This document shows positions 23,501 to 33,322 of a stretch of DNA of 64,000 bases, piece after piece. The stretch is from Cherax quadricarinatus (lineage: Eukaryota > Arthropoda > Malacostraca > Decapoda > Parastacidae). The first letter of the stretch is position 1, and each line of letters opens with the position of its first letter. The DNA is taken from NCBI RefSeq assembly GCF_038502225.1, contig NW_027195540.1, positions 105,750-169,749 on the forward strand, written 5' to 3'. The position numbers were made by a program, and so were the translations under genes. Under the pieces are notes generated by a model. That model made no database searches, was not told where the DNA came from, and was given only the letters and a program-made list of their open reading frames with translations.

Positions 23501-26500
23501 GTGTAATAAGTGGGCGGGAAGGGCAGTGTGTAATAAGTGAGGCGGGAAGGGCAGTGTGTAATAAGTGAGGCGGTGTAATAAGGGCAGTGTGTAATAAGTG
23601 AGGGCGGAAGGGCAGTGTGTAATAAGTGAGGCGGGAAGGGCAGTGTGTAATAAGTGAGGCGTGAGGGGCAGTGTGTAATAAGTGAGGCGGGAAGGGCAGT
23701 GTGTAATAAGTGAGGCGGGAAGGGCAGTGTGTAATAAGTGAGGCGGGAAGGGCAGTGTGTAATAAGTGAGGCGGGAAGGGCAGTGTGTAATAAGTGAGGC
23801 GGGAAGGGCAGTGTGTAATAAGTGAGGCGGGAAGGGCAGTGTGTAATAAGTGAGGCGGGAAGGGCAGTGTGTAATAAGTGAGGCGGGAAGGGCAGTGTGT
23901 AATAAGTGAGGCGGGAAGGGCAGTGTGTAATAAGTGAGGCGGGAAGGGCAGTGTGTAATAAGTGAGGCGGGAAGGGCAGTGTGTAATAAGTGAGGCGGGA
24001 AGGGCAGTGTGTAATAAGTGAGGCGGGAAGGGCAGTGTGTAATAAGTGAGGCGGGAAGGGCAGTGTGTAATAATAAGTGTAATAAGTGAGGCGAGAAGGG
24101 CAGTGTGTAATAAGTGAGGCGGGAAGGGCAGTGTGTAATAAGTGAGGCGGGAAGGGCAGTGTGTAATAAGTGAGGCGGGAAGGGCAGTGTGTAATAAGTG
24201 AGGCGGGAAGGGCAGTGTGTAATAAGTGAGGCGGGAAGGGCAGTGTGTAATAAGTGAGGCGGGAAGGGCAGTGTGTAATAAGTGAGGCGGGAAGGGCAGT
24301 GTGTAATAAGTGAGGCGGGAAGGGCAGTGTGTAATAAGTGAGGCGGCAGGGGAGTGTGTAATAAGTGAGGCGGGAAGGGCAGTGTGTAATAAGTGAGGCG
24401 GGAAGGGCAGTGTGTAATAAGTGAGGCGGCAGGGCAGTGTGTAATAAGTGAGGCGGGAAGGGCAGTGTGTAATAAATGAGGCGGCAGGGGAGTGTGTAAT
24501 AAGTGAGGCGGGAAGGGCAGTGTGTAATAAGTGAGGCGGGAAGGGCAGTGTGTAATAAGTGAGGCGGGAAGGGCAGTGTGTAATAAGTGAGGCGGGAAGG
24601 GCAGTGTGTAATAAGTGAGGCGGGAAGGGCAGTGTGTAATAAGTGAGGCGGGAAGGGCAGTGTGTAATAAGTGAGGCGGGAAGGGCAGTGTGTAATAAGT
24701 GAGGCGGGAAGGGCAGTGTGTAATAAGTGAGGCGGGAAGGGCAGTGTGTAATAAGTGAGGCGGGAAGGGCAGTGTGTAATAAGTGAGGGGCAGTGTGTAA
24801 TAAGTGAGGCAGTGGTAATAAGTGAGGGCAGTGTGTAATAAGTGAGGCGGGAAGGGCAGTGTGTAATAAGTGAGGCGGGAAGGGCAGTGTGTAATAAGTG
24901 AGGCGGTAAGGGCAGTGTGTAATAAGTGAGGCGGGAAGGGCAGTGTGTAATAAGTGAGGCGGGAAGGGCAGTGTGTAATAAGTGAGGCGGGAAGGGCAGT
25001 GTGTAATAAGTGAGGCGGGAAGGGCAGTGTGTAATAAGTGAGGCGGGAAGGGCAGTGTGTAATAAGTGAGGCGGGAAGGGCAGTGTGTAATAAGTGAGGC
25101 GGGAAGGGCAGTGTGTAATAAGTGAGGCGGGAAGGGCAGTGTGTAATAAGTGAGGCGGGAAGGGCAGTGTGTAATAAGTGAGGCGGGAAGGGCAGTGTGT
25201 AATAAGTGAGGCAGTGTGGGAAGGGCAGTGTGTAATAAGTGAGGCGGGAAGGGCAGTGTGTAATAAGTGAGGCGGTGTAATAAGTGAGGGCAGTGTGTAA
25301 TAAGTGAGGCGGGAAGGGCAGTGTGTAATAAGTGAGGCGGGAAGGGCAGTGTGTAATAAGTGAGGCGGGAAGGGCAGTGTGTAATAAGTGAGGCGGGAAG
25401 GGCAGTGTGTAATAAGTGAGGCGGGAAGGGCAGTGTGTAATAAGTGAGGCGGGAAGGGCAGTGTGTAATAAGTGAGGCGGGAAGGGCAGTGTGTAATAAG
25501 TGAGGCGGGAAGGGCAGTGTGTAATAAGTGAGGCGGGAAGGGCAGTGTGTAATAAGTGAGGCGGGAAGGGCAGTGTGTAATAAGTGAGGCGGGAAGGGCA
25601 GTGTGTAATAAGTGAGGTGGGAAGGGCAGTGTGTAATAAGTGAGGCGGGAAGGGCAGTGTGTAATAAGTGAGGCGGGAAGGGCAGTGTGTAATAAGTGAG
25701 GCGGCAGGGCAGTGTGTAATAAGTGAGGCGGGAAGGGCAGTGTGTAATAAGTGAGGTGGCAGGGGAGTGTGTAATAAGTGAGGCGGGAAGGGCAGTGTGT
25801 AATAAGTGAGGCGGGAAGGGCAGTGTGTAATAAGTGAGGCGGGAAGGGCAGTGTGTAATAAGTGAGGCGGGAAGGGCAGTGTGTAATAAGTGAGGCGGGA
25901 AGGGCAGTGTGTAATAAGTGAGGCGGGAAGGGCAGTGTGTAATAAGTGAGGCGGGAAGGGCAGTGTGTAATAAGTGAGGCGGGAAGGGCAGTGTGTAATA
26001 AGTGAGGCGGGAAGGGCAGTGTGTAATAAGTGAGGCGGGAAGGGCAGTGTGTAATAAGTGAGGCGGGAAGGGCAGTGTGTAATAAGTGAGGAGGCAAGGG
26101 CAGTGTGTAATAAGTGAGGCGGGAAGGGCAGTGTGTAATAAGTGAGGCGGGAAGGGCAGTGTGTAATAAGTGAGGCGGGAAGGGCAGTGTGTAATAAGTG
26201 AGGCGGGAAGGGCAGTGTGTAATAAGTGTGAGGCAGTGTGTAATAAGTGAGGGGCAGTGTGTAATAAGTGAGGCGGGAAGGGCAGTGTGTAATAAGTGAG
26301 GCGGGAAGGGCAGTGTGTAAAAAGTGAGGCGGCAGGGAAGTGTGTAATAAGTGAGGCGGGAAGGGCAGTGTGTAATAAGTGAGGCGGCAAGGGAGTGTGT
26401 AATAAGTGAGGCAGGAAGGGCAGTGTGTAATAAGTGAGGCGGCAGGGGAGTGTGTAATAAGTGAGGCGGGAAGGGCAGTGTGTAATAAGTGAGGCGGGAA

Positions 26501-29500
26501 GGGCAGTGTGTAATAAGTGAGGCGGCAGGGGAGTGTGTAATAAGTGAGGCGGGAAGGGCAGGGTAATAAAGGGGCAGTGTGTAATAAGTGAGGCGGGAAG
26601 GGCAGTTTGTAATAAGTGAGGGGGGAAGGGCAGTGTGTAATAAGTGAGGCGGGAAGGGCAGTGTGTAATAAGTGAGGCGGGAAGGGCAGTGTGTAATAAG
26701 TGAGGCGGGAAGGGCAGTGTGTAATAAGTGAGGCGGGAAGGGCAGTGTGTAATAAGTGAGGCGGGAAGGGCAGTGTGTAATAAGTGAGGCGGGAAGGGCA
26801 GTGTGTAATAAGTGAGGCGGGAAGGGCAGTGTGTAATAAGTGAGGCGGGAAGGGCAGTGTGTAATAAGTGAGGCGTGAAGGGCAGTGTGTAATAAGTGAG
26901 GCGGGGGGGTAGTGTGTAATAAGTGAGGCGGCAGGGGAGTGTGTAATAAGTGAGGCGGCAGGGGAGTGTGTAATAAGTGAGGCGGGAAGGGCAGTGTGTA
27001 ATAAGTGAGGCGGCAAGGGAGTGTGTAATAAGTGAGGCAGGAAGGGCAGTGTGTAATAAGTGAGGCGGGAAGGGCAGTGTGTAATAAGTGAGGCGGGAAG
27101 GGCAGTGTGTAATAAGTGAGGCGGGAAGGGCAGTGTGTAATAAGTGAGGCGGGAAGGGCAGTGTGTAATAAGTGAGGCGGGAAGGGCAGTGTGTAATAAG
27201 TGAGGCGGGAAGGGCAGTGTGTAATAAGTGAGGCGGGAAGGGCAGTGTGTAATAAGTGAGGCGGGAAGGGCAGTGTGTAATAAGTGAGGCGGGAAGGGCA
27301 GTGTGTAATAAGTGAGGCGGGAAGGGCAGTGTGTAATAAGTGAGGCGGGAAGGGCAGTGTGTAATAAGTGAGGCGGGAAGGGCAGTGTGTAATAAGTGAG
27401 GCGGGAAGGGCAGTGTGTAATAAGTGAGGCGGGAAGGGCAGTGTGTAATAAGTGAGGCGGGAAGGGCAGTGTGTAATAAGTGAGGCAGGAAGGGCAGTGT
27501 GTAATAAGTGAGGCGGGAAGGGCAGTGTGTAATAAGTGAGGCGGGAAGGGCAGTGTGTAATAAGTGAGGCGGCAGGGGAGTGTGTAATAAGTGAGGCGGG
27601 AAGGGCAGTGTGTAATAAGTGAGGCGGCAGTGTGTAATAAGTGAGGCGGGAAGGGCAGTGTGTAATAAGTGAGGCGGGAAGGGCAGTGTGTAATAAGTGA
27701 GGCGGGAAGGGCAGTGTGTAATAAGTGAGGGCAGTGTGTAATAAGTGAGGTGGGAAGGGCAGTGTGTAATAAGTGAGGCGGGAAGGGGAGTGTGTAATAA
27801 GTGAGGCGGGAAGGGCAGTGTGTAATAAGTGAGGCGGGAAGGGCAGTGTGTAATAAGTGAGGCGGGAAGGGCAGTGTGTAATAAGTGAGGCGGGAAGGGC
27901 AGTGTGTAATAAGTGAGGCGGGAAGGGCAGTGTGTAATAAGTGAGGCGGGAAGGGCAGTGTGTAATAAGTGAGGCGGGAAGGGCAGTGTGTAATAAGTGA
28001 GGCGGGAAGGGCAGTGTGTAATAAGTGAGGCGGGAAGGGCAGTGTGTAATAAGTGAGGCGGGAAGGGCAGTGTGTAATAAGTGAGGCGACAGGGGAGTGT
28101 GTAATAAGTGAGGCGGGAAGGGCAGTGTGTAATAAGTGAGGCGGGAAGGGCAGTGTGTAATAAGTGAGGCGGGAAGGGCAGTGTGTAATAAGTGAGGCGG
28201 GAAGGGCAGTGTGTAATAAGTGAGGCGGGAAGGGCAGTGTGTAATAAGTGAGGCGGGAAGGGCAGTGTGTAATAAGTGAGGCGGGAAGGGCAGTGTGTAA
28301 TAAGTGAGGCGGGAAGGGCAGTGTGTAATAAGTGAGGCGGGAAGGGCAGTGTGTAATAAGTGAGGCGGGAAGGGCAGTGTGTAATAAGTGAGGCGGGAAG
28401 GGCAGTGTGAGTGAGGCGGGAAGGGCAGTGTGTAATAAGTGAGGCGGGAAGGGCAGTGTGTAATAAGTGAGGCGGGAAGGGCAGTGTGTAATAAGTGAGG
28501 CGGCAGGGGAGTGTGTAATAAGTGAGGCAGGAAGGGCAGTGTGTAATAAGTGAGGCGGGAAGGGCAGTGTGTAATAAGTGAGGCGGGAAGGGCAGTGTGT
28601 AATAAGTGAGGCGGGAAGGGCAGTGTGTAATAAGTGAGGCGGGAAGGGCAGTGTGTAATAAGTGAGGCGGGAAGGGCAGTGTGTAATAAGTGAGGCGGGA
28701 AGGGCAGTGTGTAATAAGTGAGGCGGGAAGGGCAGTGTGTAATAAGTGAGGCGGGAAGGGCAGTGTGTAATAAGTGAGGCGGGAAGGGCAGTGTGTAATA
28801 AGTGAGGCGGGAAGGGCAGTGTGTAATAAGTGAGGCGGGAAGGGCAGTGTGTAATAAGTGAGGCAGCAAGGGAGTGTGTAATAAGTGAGGCAGGAAGGGC
28901 AGTGTGTAATAAGTGAGGCGGGAAGGGCAGTGTGTAATAAGTGAGGCGGGAAGGGCAGTGTGTAATATGTGAGGCAGTGGTAATAAGTGAGGGGAGTGTG
29001 TAATAAGTGAGGCGGGAAGGGCAGTGTGTAATAAGTGAGGCGGGAAGGGCAGTGTGTAATAAGTGAGGGCAGTGTGTAATAAGTGAGGCGGGAAGGGCAG
29101 TGTGTAATAAGTGAGGCGGGAAGGGCAGTGTGTAATAAGTGAGGCGGGAAGGGCAGTGTGTAATAAGTGAGGCAGGAAGGGCAGTGTGTAATAAGTGAGG
29201 CGGGAAGGGCAGTGTGTAATAAGTGAGGCGGGAAGGGCAGTGTGTAATAAGTGAGGCGGGAAGGGCAGTGTGTAATAAGTGAGGCGGGAAGGGCAGTGTG
29301 TAATAAGTGAGGCGGGAAGGGCAGTGTGTAATAAGTGAGGCGGGAAGGGCAGTGTGTAATAAGTGAGGCGGGAAGGGCAGTGTGTAATAAGTGAGGCGGT
29401 AAGGGCAGTGTGTAATAAGTGAGGCGGGAAGGGCAGTGTGTAATAAGTGAGGCGGGAAGGGCAGTGTGTAATAAGTGAGGCGGGAAGGGCAGTGTGTAAT

Positions 29501-30508
29501 AAGTGAGGCGGGAAGGGCAGTGTGTAATAAGTGAGGCGGGAAGGGCAGTGTGTAATAAGTGAGGCGGGAAGGGCAGTGTGTAATAAGTGAGGCGGGAAGG
29601 GCAGTGTGTAATAAGTGAGGCGGGAAGGGCAGTGTGTAATAAGTGAGGCGGGAAGGGCAGTGTGTAATAAGTGAGGCGGGAAGGGCAGTGTGTAATAAGT
29701 GAGGCGGGAAGGGCAGTGTGTAATAAGTGAGGCGGGAAGGGCAGTGTGTAATAAGTGAGGCGGGAAGGGCAGTGTGTAATAAGTGAGGCGGGAAGGGCAG
29801 TGTGTAATAAGTGAGGCGGGAAGGGCAGTGTGTAATAAGTGAGGCGGGAAGGGCAGTGTGTAATAAGTGAGGCGGGAAGGGCAGTGTGTAATAAGTGAGG
29901 CGGGAAGGGCAGTGTGTAATAAGTGAGGGGCAGGGCAGTGTGTAATAAGTGAGGCGGGAAGGGCAGTGTGTAATAAGTGAGGCGGGAAGGGCAGTGTGTA
30001 ATAAGTGAGGCGGGAAGGGCAGTGTGTAATAAGTGAGGCGGGAAGGGCAGTGTGTAATAAGTGAGGCGGGAAGGGCAGTGTGTAATAAGTGAGGCGGGAA
30101 GGGCAGTGTGTAATAAGTGAAACGGGAAGGGCAGTGTGTAATAAGTGAGGCGGGAAGGGCAGTGTGTAATAAATGAGGCGGGAAGGGCAGTGTGTAATAA
30201 GTGAGGCGGGAAGGGCAGTGTGTAATAAGTGAGGCAGGAAGGGCAGTATGTAATAAGTGAGGCGGGAAGGGCAGTGTGTAATAAGTGAGGCGGGAAGGGC
30301 AGTGTGTAATAAGTGAGGCGGGAAGGGCAGTGTGTAATAAGTGAGGCGGGAAGGGCAGTGTGTAATAAGTGAGGCGGGAAGGGCAGTGTGTAATAAGTGA
30401 GGCGGGAAGGGCAGTGTGTAATAAGTGAGGCGGGAAGGGCAGTGTGTAATAAGTGAGGCGGGAAGGGCAGTGTGTAATAAGTGAGGCGGGAAGGGCAGTG
30501 TGTAATAA
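11505..30508. repeat. Right domain: homogenised 28-bp array
   Basis: From 11505 the 28-bp CGGGAAGGGCAG form is overwhelmingly dominant, in long identical runs such as 12640-13030, 18000-18460, 18480-19050, 19640-20160 and 29410-30230. Interruptions are single 27-bp units, a few 27-bp islands (13633-14009 and about 15640-15850) and truncated units (for example 16520-16550, 17105-17240, 20940-21020 and 24780-24830). The array ends with an intact unit at 30508. Confidence 0.85.
13633..14009. repeat. 27-bp island inside the 28-bp domain (14 units)
   Basis: One 26-bp unit (gggag) is followed by thirteen 27-bp units, 377 bp in all. The first are GGGGAG forms and the last five are GGGCAG forms. The ordered subtypes suggest a local tandem expansion or a block copied from the left part of the array. 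The flanks on both sides are the 28-bp form. Confidence 0.85.
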
Positions 30509-30602
30509 GAGGATAAGTGAAAGAGGTTTGTGAAGTAATGAGATAAGTGAGCAGTGAAGAGTGTTTTGTAGTAGATACCAGGATATTTACTAGTAATTAG
30601 TG
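30509..30602. other. 94-bp spacer with decayed edge monomers
   Basis: The left part (aggataagtgaaagagg..., agataagtgagcagtg) looks like decayed 28-bp units. The right part, about 30568-30596 (gtagtagataccagg, then atatttactag), aligns with the 33-bp unit core agcagatactagg...tactag with a few changes. The spacer may therefore hold degenerate monomers of both neighbouring arrays. There is no gene or RNA signal. Confidence 0.65.
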
Positions 30603-32780
30603 GTGACTGCTAGAGCAGATACTAGGGTGTACTAGGTGACTGCTAGAGCAGATACTAGGGTGTACTAGGTGACTGCTAGAGCAGATACTAGGGTGTACTA
30701 GGTGACTGCTAGAGCAGATACTAGGGTGTACTAGGTGACTGCTAGAGCAGATACTAGGGTGTACTAGGTGACTGCTAGAGCAGATACTAGGGTGTACTAG
30801 GTGACTGCTAGAGCAGATACTAGGGTGTACTAGGTGACTGCTAGAGCAGATACTAGTGTGTACTAGGTGACTGCTAGAGCAGATACTAGGGTGTACTAGG
30901 TGACTGCTAGAGCAGATACTAGGGTGTACTAGGTGACTGCTAGAGCAGATACTAGGGTGTACTAGGTGACTGCTAGAGCAGATACTAGGGTATACTAGGT
31001 GACTGCTAGAGCAGATACTAGGGTATACTAGGTGACTGCTAGAGCAGATACTAGGGTATACTAGGTGACTGCTAGAGCAGATACTAGGGTATACTAGGTG
31101 ACTGCTAGAGCAGATACTAGGGTGTACTAGGTGACTGCTAGAGCAGATACTAGGGTGTACTAGGTGACTGCTAGAGCAGATACTAGGGTGTACTAGGTGA
31201 CTGCTAGAGCAGATACTAGGGTGTACTAGGTGACTGCTAGAGCAGATAATAGGGTGTACTAGGTGACTGCTAGAGCAGATACTAGGGTGTACTATGTGAC
31301 TGCTAGAGCAGATACTAGGGTGTACTAGGTGACTGCTAGAGCAGATACTAGGGTGTACTAGGTGACTGCTAGAGCAGATACTAGGGTGTACTAGGTGACT
31401 GCTAGAGCAGATACTAGGGTGTACTAGGTGACTGCTAGAGCAGATACTAGGGTGTACTAGGTGACTGCTAGAGCAGATACTAGTGTGTACTAGGTGACTG
31501 CTAGAGCAGATACTAGGGTGTACTAGGTGACTGCTAGAGCAGATACTAGGGTGTACTAGGTGACTGCTAGAGCAGATACTAGGGTGTACTAGGTGACTGC
31601 TAGAGCAGATACTAGGGTGTACTAGGTGACTGCTAGAGCAGATACTAGGGTGTACTAGGTGACTGCTAGAGCAGATACTAGGGTGTACTAGGTGACTGCT
31701 AGAGCAGATACTAGGGTGTACTAGGTGACTGCTAGAGCAGATACTAGGGTGTACTAGGTGACTGCTAGAGCAGATACTAGGGTGTACTAGGTGACTGCTA
31801 GAGCAGATACTAGGGTGTACTAGGTGACTGCTAGAGCAGATACTAGGGTGTACTAGGTGACTGCTAGAGCAGATACTAGTGTGTACTAGGTGACTGCTAG
31901 AGCAGATACTAGGGTGTACTAGGTGACTGCTAGAGCAGATACTAGGGTGTACTAGGTGACTGCTAGAGCAGATACTAGGGTGTACTAGGTGACTGCTAGA
32001 GCAGATACTAGGGTGTACTAGGTGACTGCTAGAGCAGATACTAGGGTGTACTAGGTGACTGCTAGAGCAGATACTAGGGTGTACTAGGTGACTGCTAGAG
32101 CAGATACTAGGGTGTACTAGGTGACTGCTAGAGCAGATACTAGGGTGTACTAGGTGACTGCTAGAGCAGATACTAGGGTGTACTAGGTGACTGCTAGAGC
32201 AGATACTAGGGTGTACTAGGTGACTGCTAGAGCAGATACTAGGGTGTACTAGGTGACTGCTAGAGCAGATACTAGGGTGTACTAGGTGACTGCTAGAGCA
32301 GATACTAGGGTGTACTAGGTGACTGCTAGAGCAGATACTAGTGTGTACTAGGTGACTGCTAGAGCAGATACTAGGGTGTACTAGGTGACTGCTAGAGCAG
32401 ATACTAGGGTGTACTAGGTGACTGCTAGAGCAGATACTAGGGTGTACTAGGTGACTGCTAGAGCAGATACTAGGGTGTACTAGGTGACTGCTAGAGCAGA
32501 TACTAGGGTGCACTAGGTGACTGCTAGAGCAGATACTAGGGTATACTAGGTGACTGCTAGAGCAGATACTAGGGTGTACTAGGTGACTGCTAGAGCAGAT
32601 ACTAGGGTGTACTAGGTGACTGCTTGAGCAGATACTAGGGTGTACTAGGTGACTGCTAGAGCAGATACTAGGGTGTGCTAGGTGACTGCTAGAGCAGATA
32701 CTAGGGTGTACTAGGTGACTGCTAGAGCAGATACTAGGGTGTGCTAGGTGACTGCTAGAGCAGATACTAGGGTGTACTAG
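30603..32780. repeat. 33-bp tandem repeat array, exactly 66 copies
   Basis: The span is 2,178 bp, exactly 66 x 33, so there is no net indel. The unit starts gtgactgctag and holds CTAG at unit positions 8, 20 and 30. Substitution variants include gtatact in four consecutive units (about 30990-31094). Others are tagtg for taggg at 30854, 31481, 31877 and 32339, 19, 12 and 14 units apart. Several changes cluster at the right end (32509, 32541, 32623, 32674 and 32740). The minus strand reads an open 11-residue period (HPSICSSSHLV) for 638 codons from a GTG, simply because 33 is divisible by three; I do not call it a gene. The array directly abuts the retrotransposon remnant. Confidence 0.96.
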
Positions 32781-32831
32781 GAGAACAGAAATAAATATTG
32801 TTGTGAATCATTAAAAGAGAGAAGAGTGAAA

Positions 32832-33065
32832 ATGGCAGGCATTAGGGGGGTACAGGCTGCCATAATTATATTTATATTTCTTCTTCAATTCCATGAAGAA
32901 AGAAATCAGTCATGGGGGCTGGAAAAGGTGAATGGAGTAACAGCGTCCTGGACAGTAAAACCCAACAGTTGCCATCCTACCAGAAAAGTAAACCTCACTA
33001 TCGCCGCAAGGTATGGCAACACCGCATACCCAAACAACAACAGTGGCACACAGCTCTTATTGTAG
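32832..33065 (+). CDS. Short ORF with hydrophobic N-terminus, doubtful
   Basis: The ATG at 32832 is in a good context (gaaaATGGca) and opens a 77-codon frame. It begins MAGIRGVQAAIIIFIFLLQF, a signal-peptide or membrane-anchor look-alike, and then runs through ordinary polar sequence to a TAG at 33063-33065. It overlaps the 2A-bearing frame in a different phase. Two readings are possible. It may be the real N-terminus of the retrotransposon ORF, separated from the 2A frame by one frameshift between about 32900 and 33060, or it may be a chance frame. I do not recognise the protein. Confidence 0.3.
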   Translation: MAGIRGVQAAIIIFIFLLQFHEERNQSWGLEKVNGVTASWTVKPNSCHPTRKVNLTIAARYGNTAYPNNNSGTQLLL

Positions 33066-33322
33066 CGCTCTTAAGTGGTGATATCCAAATTAATCCAGGA
33101 CCTCAAACTATTGTGCAGAGGCAAAACTGACAGATAAATGACGGCGATAATGACGGTCTAGTAGCTAGCAATGATAACCTTAACTCCATATGTAATGCAT
33201 ACATAGGTCAATGTGAGACAATACAGCCATTATTATTATCTCAAACACCACCAAACAGGTGCATACACTGTACTAAAGTACGCATGAAATACACCACCAA
33301 ACAGGTGCATACACTGTACTAA
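32897..33322 (+). pseudogene. Retrotransposon ORF N-terminus, broken by a TGA
   Basis: The frame opens after a TGA at 32894. Its first ATG is at 32912, and it runs to a TGA at 33128-33130 (72 codons). The same frame then stays open from 33131 to a TAA at 33320-33322, so one nonsense codon splits an otherwise continuous reading frame of about 140 codons. Residues counted from the ATG: basic stretch about 24-44 (KSKPHYRRKVW and on), hydrophobic 46-54, 2A-like D57-I-Q-I-N-P-G-P64. After the TGA comes an acidic/Asn-rich stretch, then C-I-H-C at 33260-33271 followed by T-K-V, like the first half of a zinc finger. Frame is lost because the 46-bp repeat shifts it at the second copy. The true start is uncertain; an ATG at 32832 in another frame suggests an extra frameshift. 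Function is presumed lost. Confidence 0.6.
33047..33103 (+). other. 2A-like (ribosome-skipping type) motif coding segment
   Basis: The codons GAT ATC CAA ATT AAT CCA GGA CCT (33080-33103) read D-I-Q-I-N-P-G-P after a hydrophobic run. The 2A consensus is D-(V/I)-E-x-N-P-G-P, where the last Gly-Pro bond is skipped in translation. Here Q replaces the consensus E, so activity is uncertain. Such motifs are known at the N-terminus of ORFs in several non-LTR retrotransposon families. The ORF here is broken 24 nt downstream. Confidence 0.7.

Larger units (their letters stand above)
1411..30508. repeat. 29-kb array of a 27/28-bp G-rich minisatellite
   Basis: Every unit begins gtgagg and ends gtgtgtaataa. 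Three main forms differ in the middle: CGGCAGGGGAG (27 bp), CGGCAGGGCAG (27 bp) and CGGGAAGGGCAG (28 bp). Length divided by unit size gives roughly 1,050 copies. The plus strand of the 28-bp unit has 13 G, 2 C, 8 A and 5 T, so strand asymmetry is extreme over the whole 29 kb. Scattered short units (gtgagggcag, gtgaggggcag, gtgaggcag and similar) come from internal deletions. On the minus strand the unit has no stop codon in any frame, which produces open frames of thousands of codons. On the plus strand TGA, TAA and TAA all fall in one frame, so 27-bp runs leave a periodic open frame reading CVISEAAG(E/Q). These are composition effects: starts are TTG/GTG variants and there is no recognisable domain. 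Confidence 0.97.
32781..33322 (+). mobile_element. 5' coding remnant of a non-LTR (LINE-type) retrotransposon
   Basis: This is the only complex sequence of any length in the window. It encodes a basic then hydrophobic segment followed by S-G-D-I-Q-I-N-P-G-P, then a C-x2-C-x-K-V motif. Family knowledge: APE-type non-LTR retrotransposons of the CR1/L2 kind in many invertebrates carry a 2A-like NPGP motif near the start of the endonuclease/reverse-transcriptase ORF, often followed by a Cys-rich finger. Inference: this is the start of such an ORF. The endonuclease and reverse transcriptase domains are absent because the sequence passes straight into the 46-bp array. I see no target-site duplication. 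The exact clade cannot be set from this fragment. Confidence 0.65.

Noticed and set aside
9397..28869. Giant minus-strand open frame (6,490 codons) and overlapping ones (4,993, 3,762 and 1,434 codons)
   Set aside because: They exist because the 27/28-bp unit lacks stops on the minus strand in all frames. The two I checked at base level (6,490 and 4,993 codons) begin at TTG within ordinary units. The sequence is purely periodic, mixed 27/28-bp units shift the frame freely, and several frames overlap in the same DNA.
1411..30508. Canonical G-quadruplex array
   Set aside because: The unit has only two GGG runs separated by AA, and the next pair is over 20 bases away. A four-run compact motif is not formed, so only weak or two-tetrad structures are possible.
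30597..32513. 638-codon minus-strand frame with an HPSICSSSHLV period
   Set aside because: The unit is 33 bp and stop-free in this frame. The start is a GTG made by one substitution, and there is no domain, signal or unique flank.
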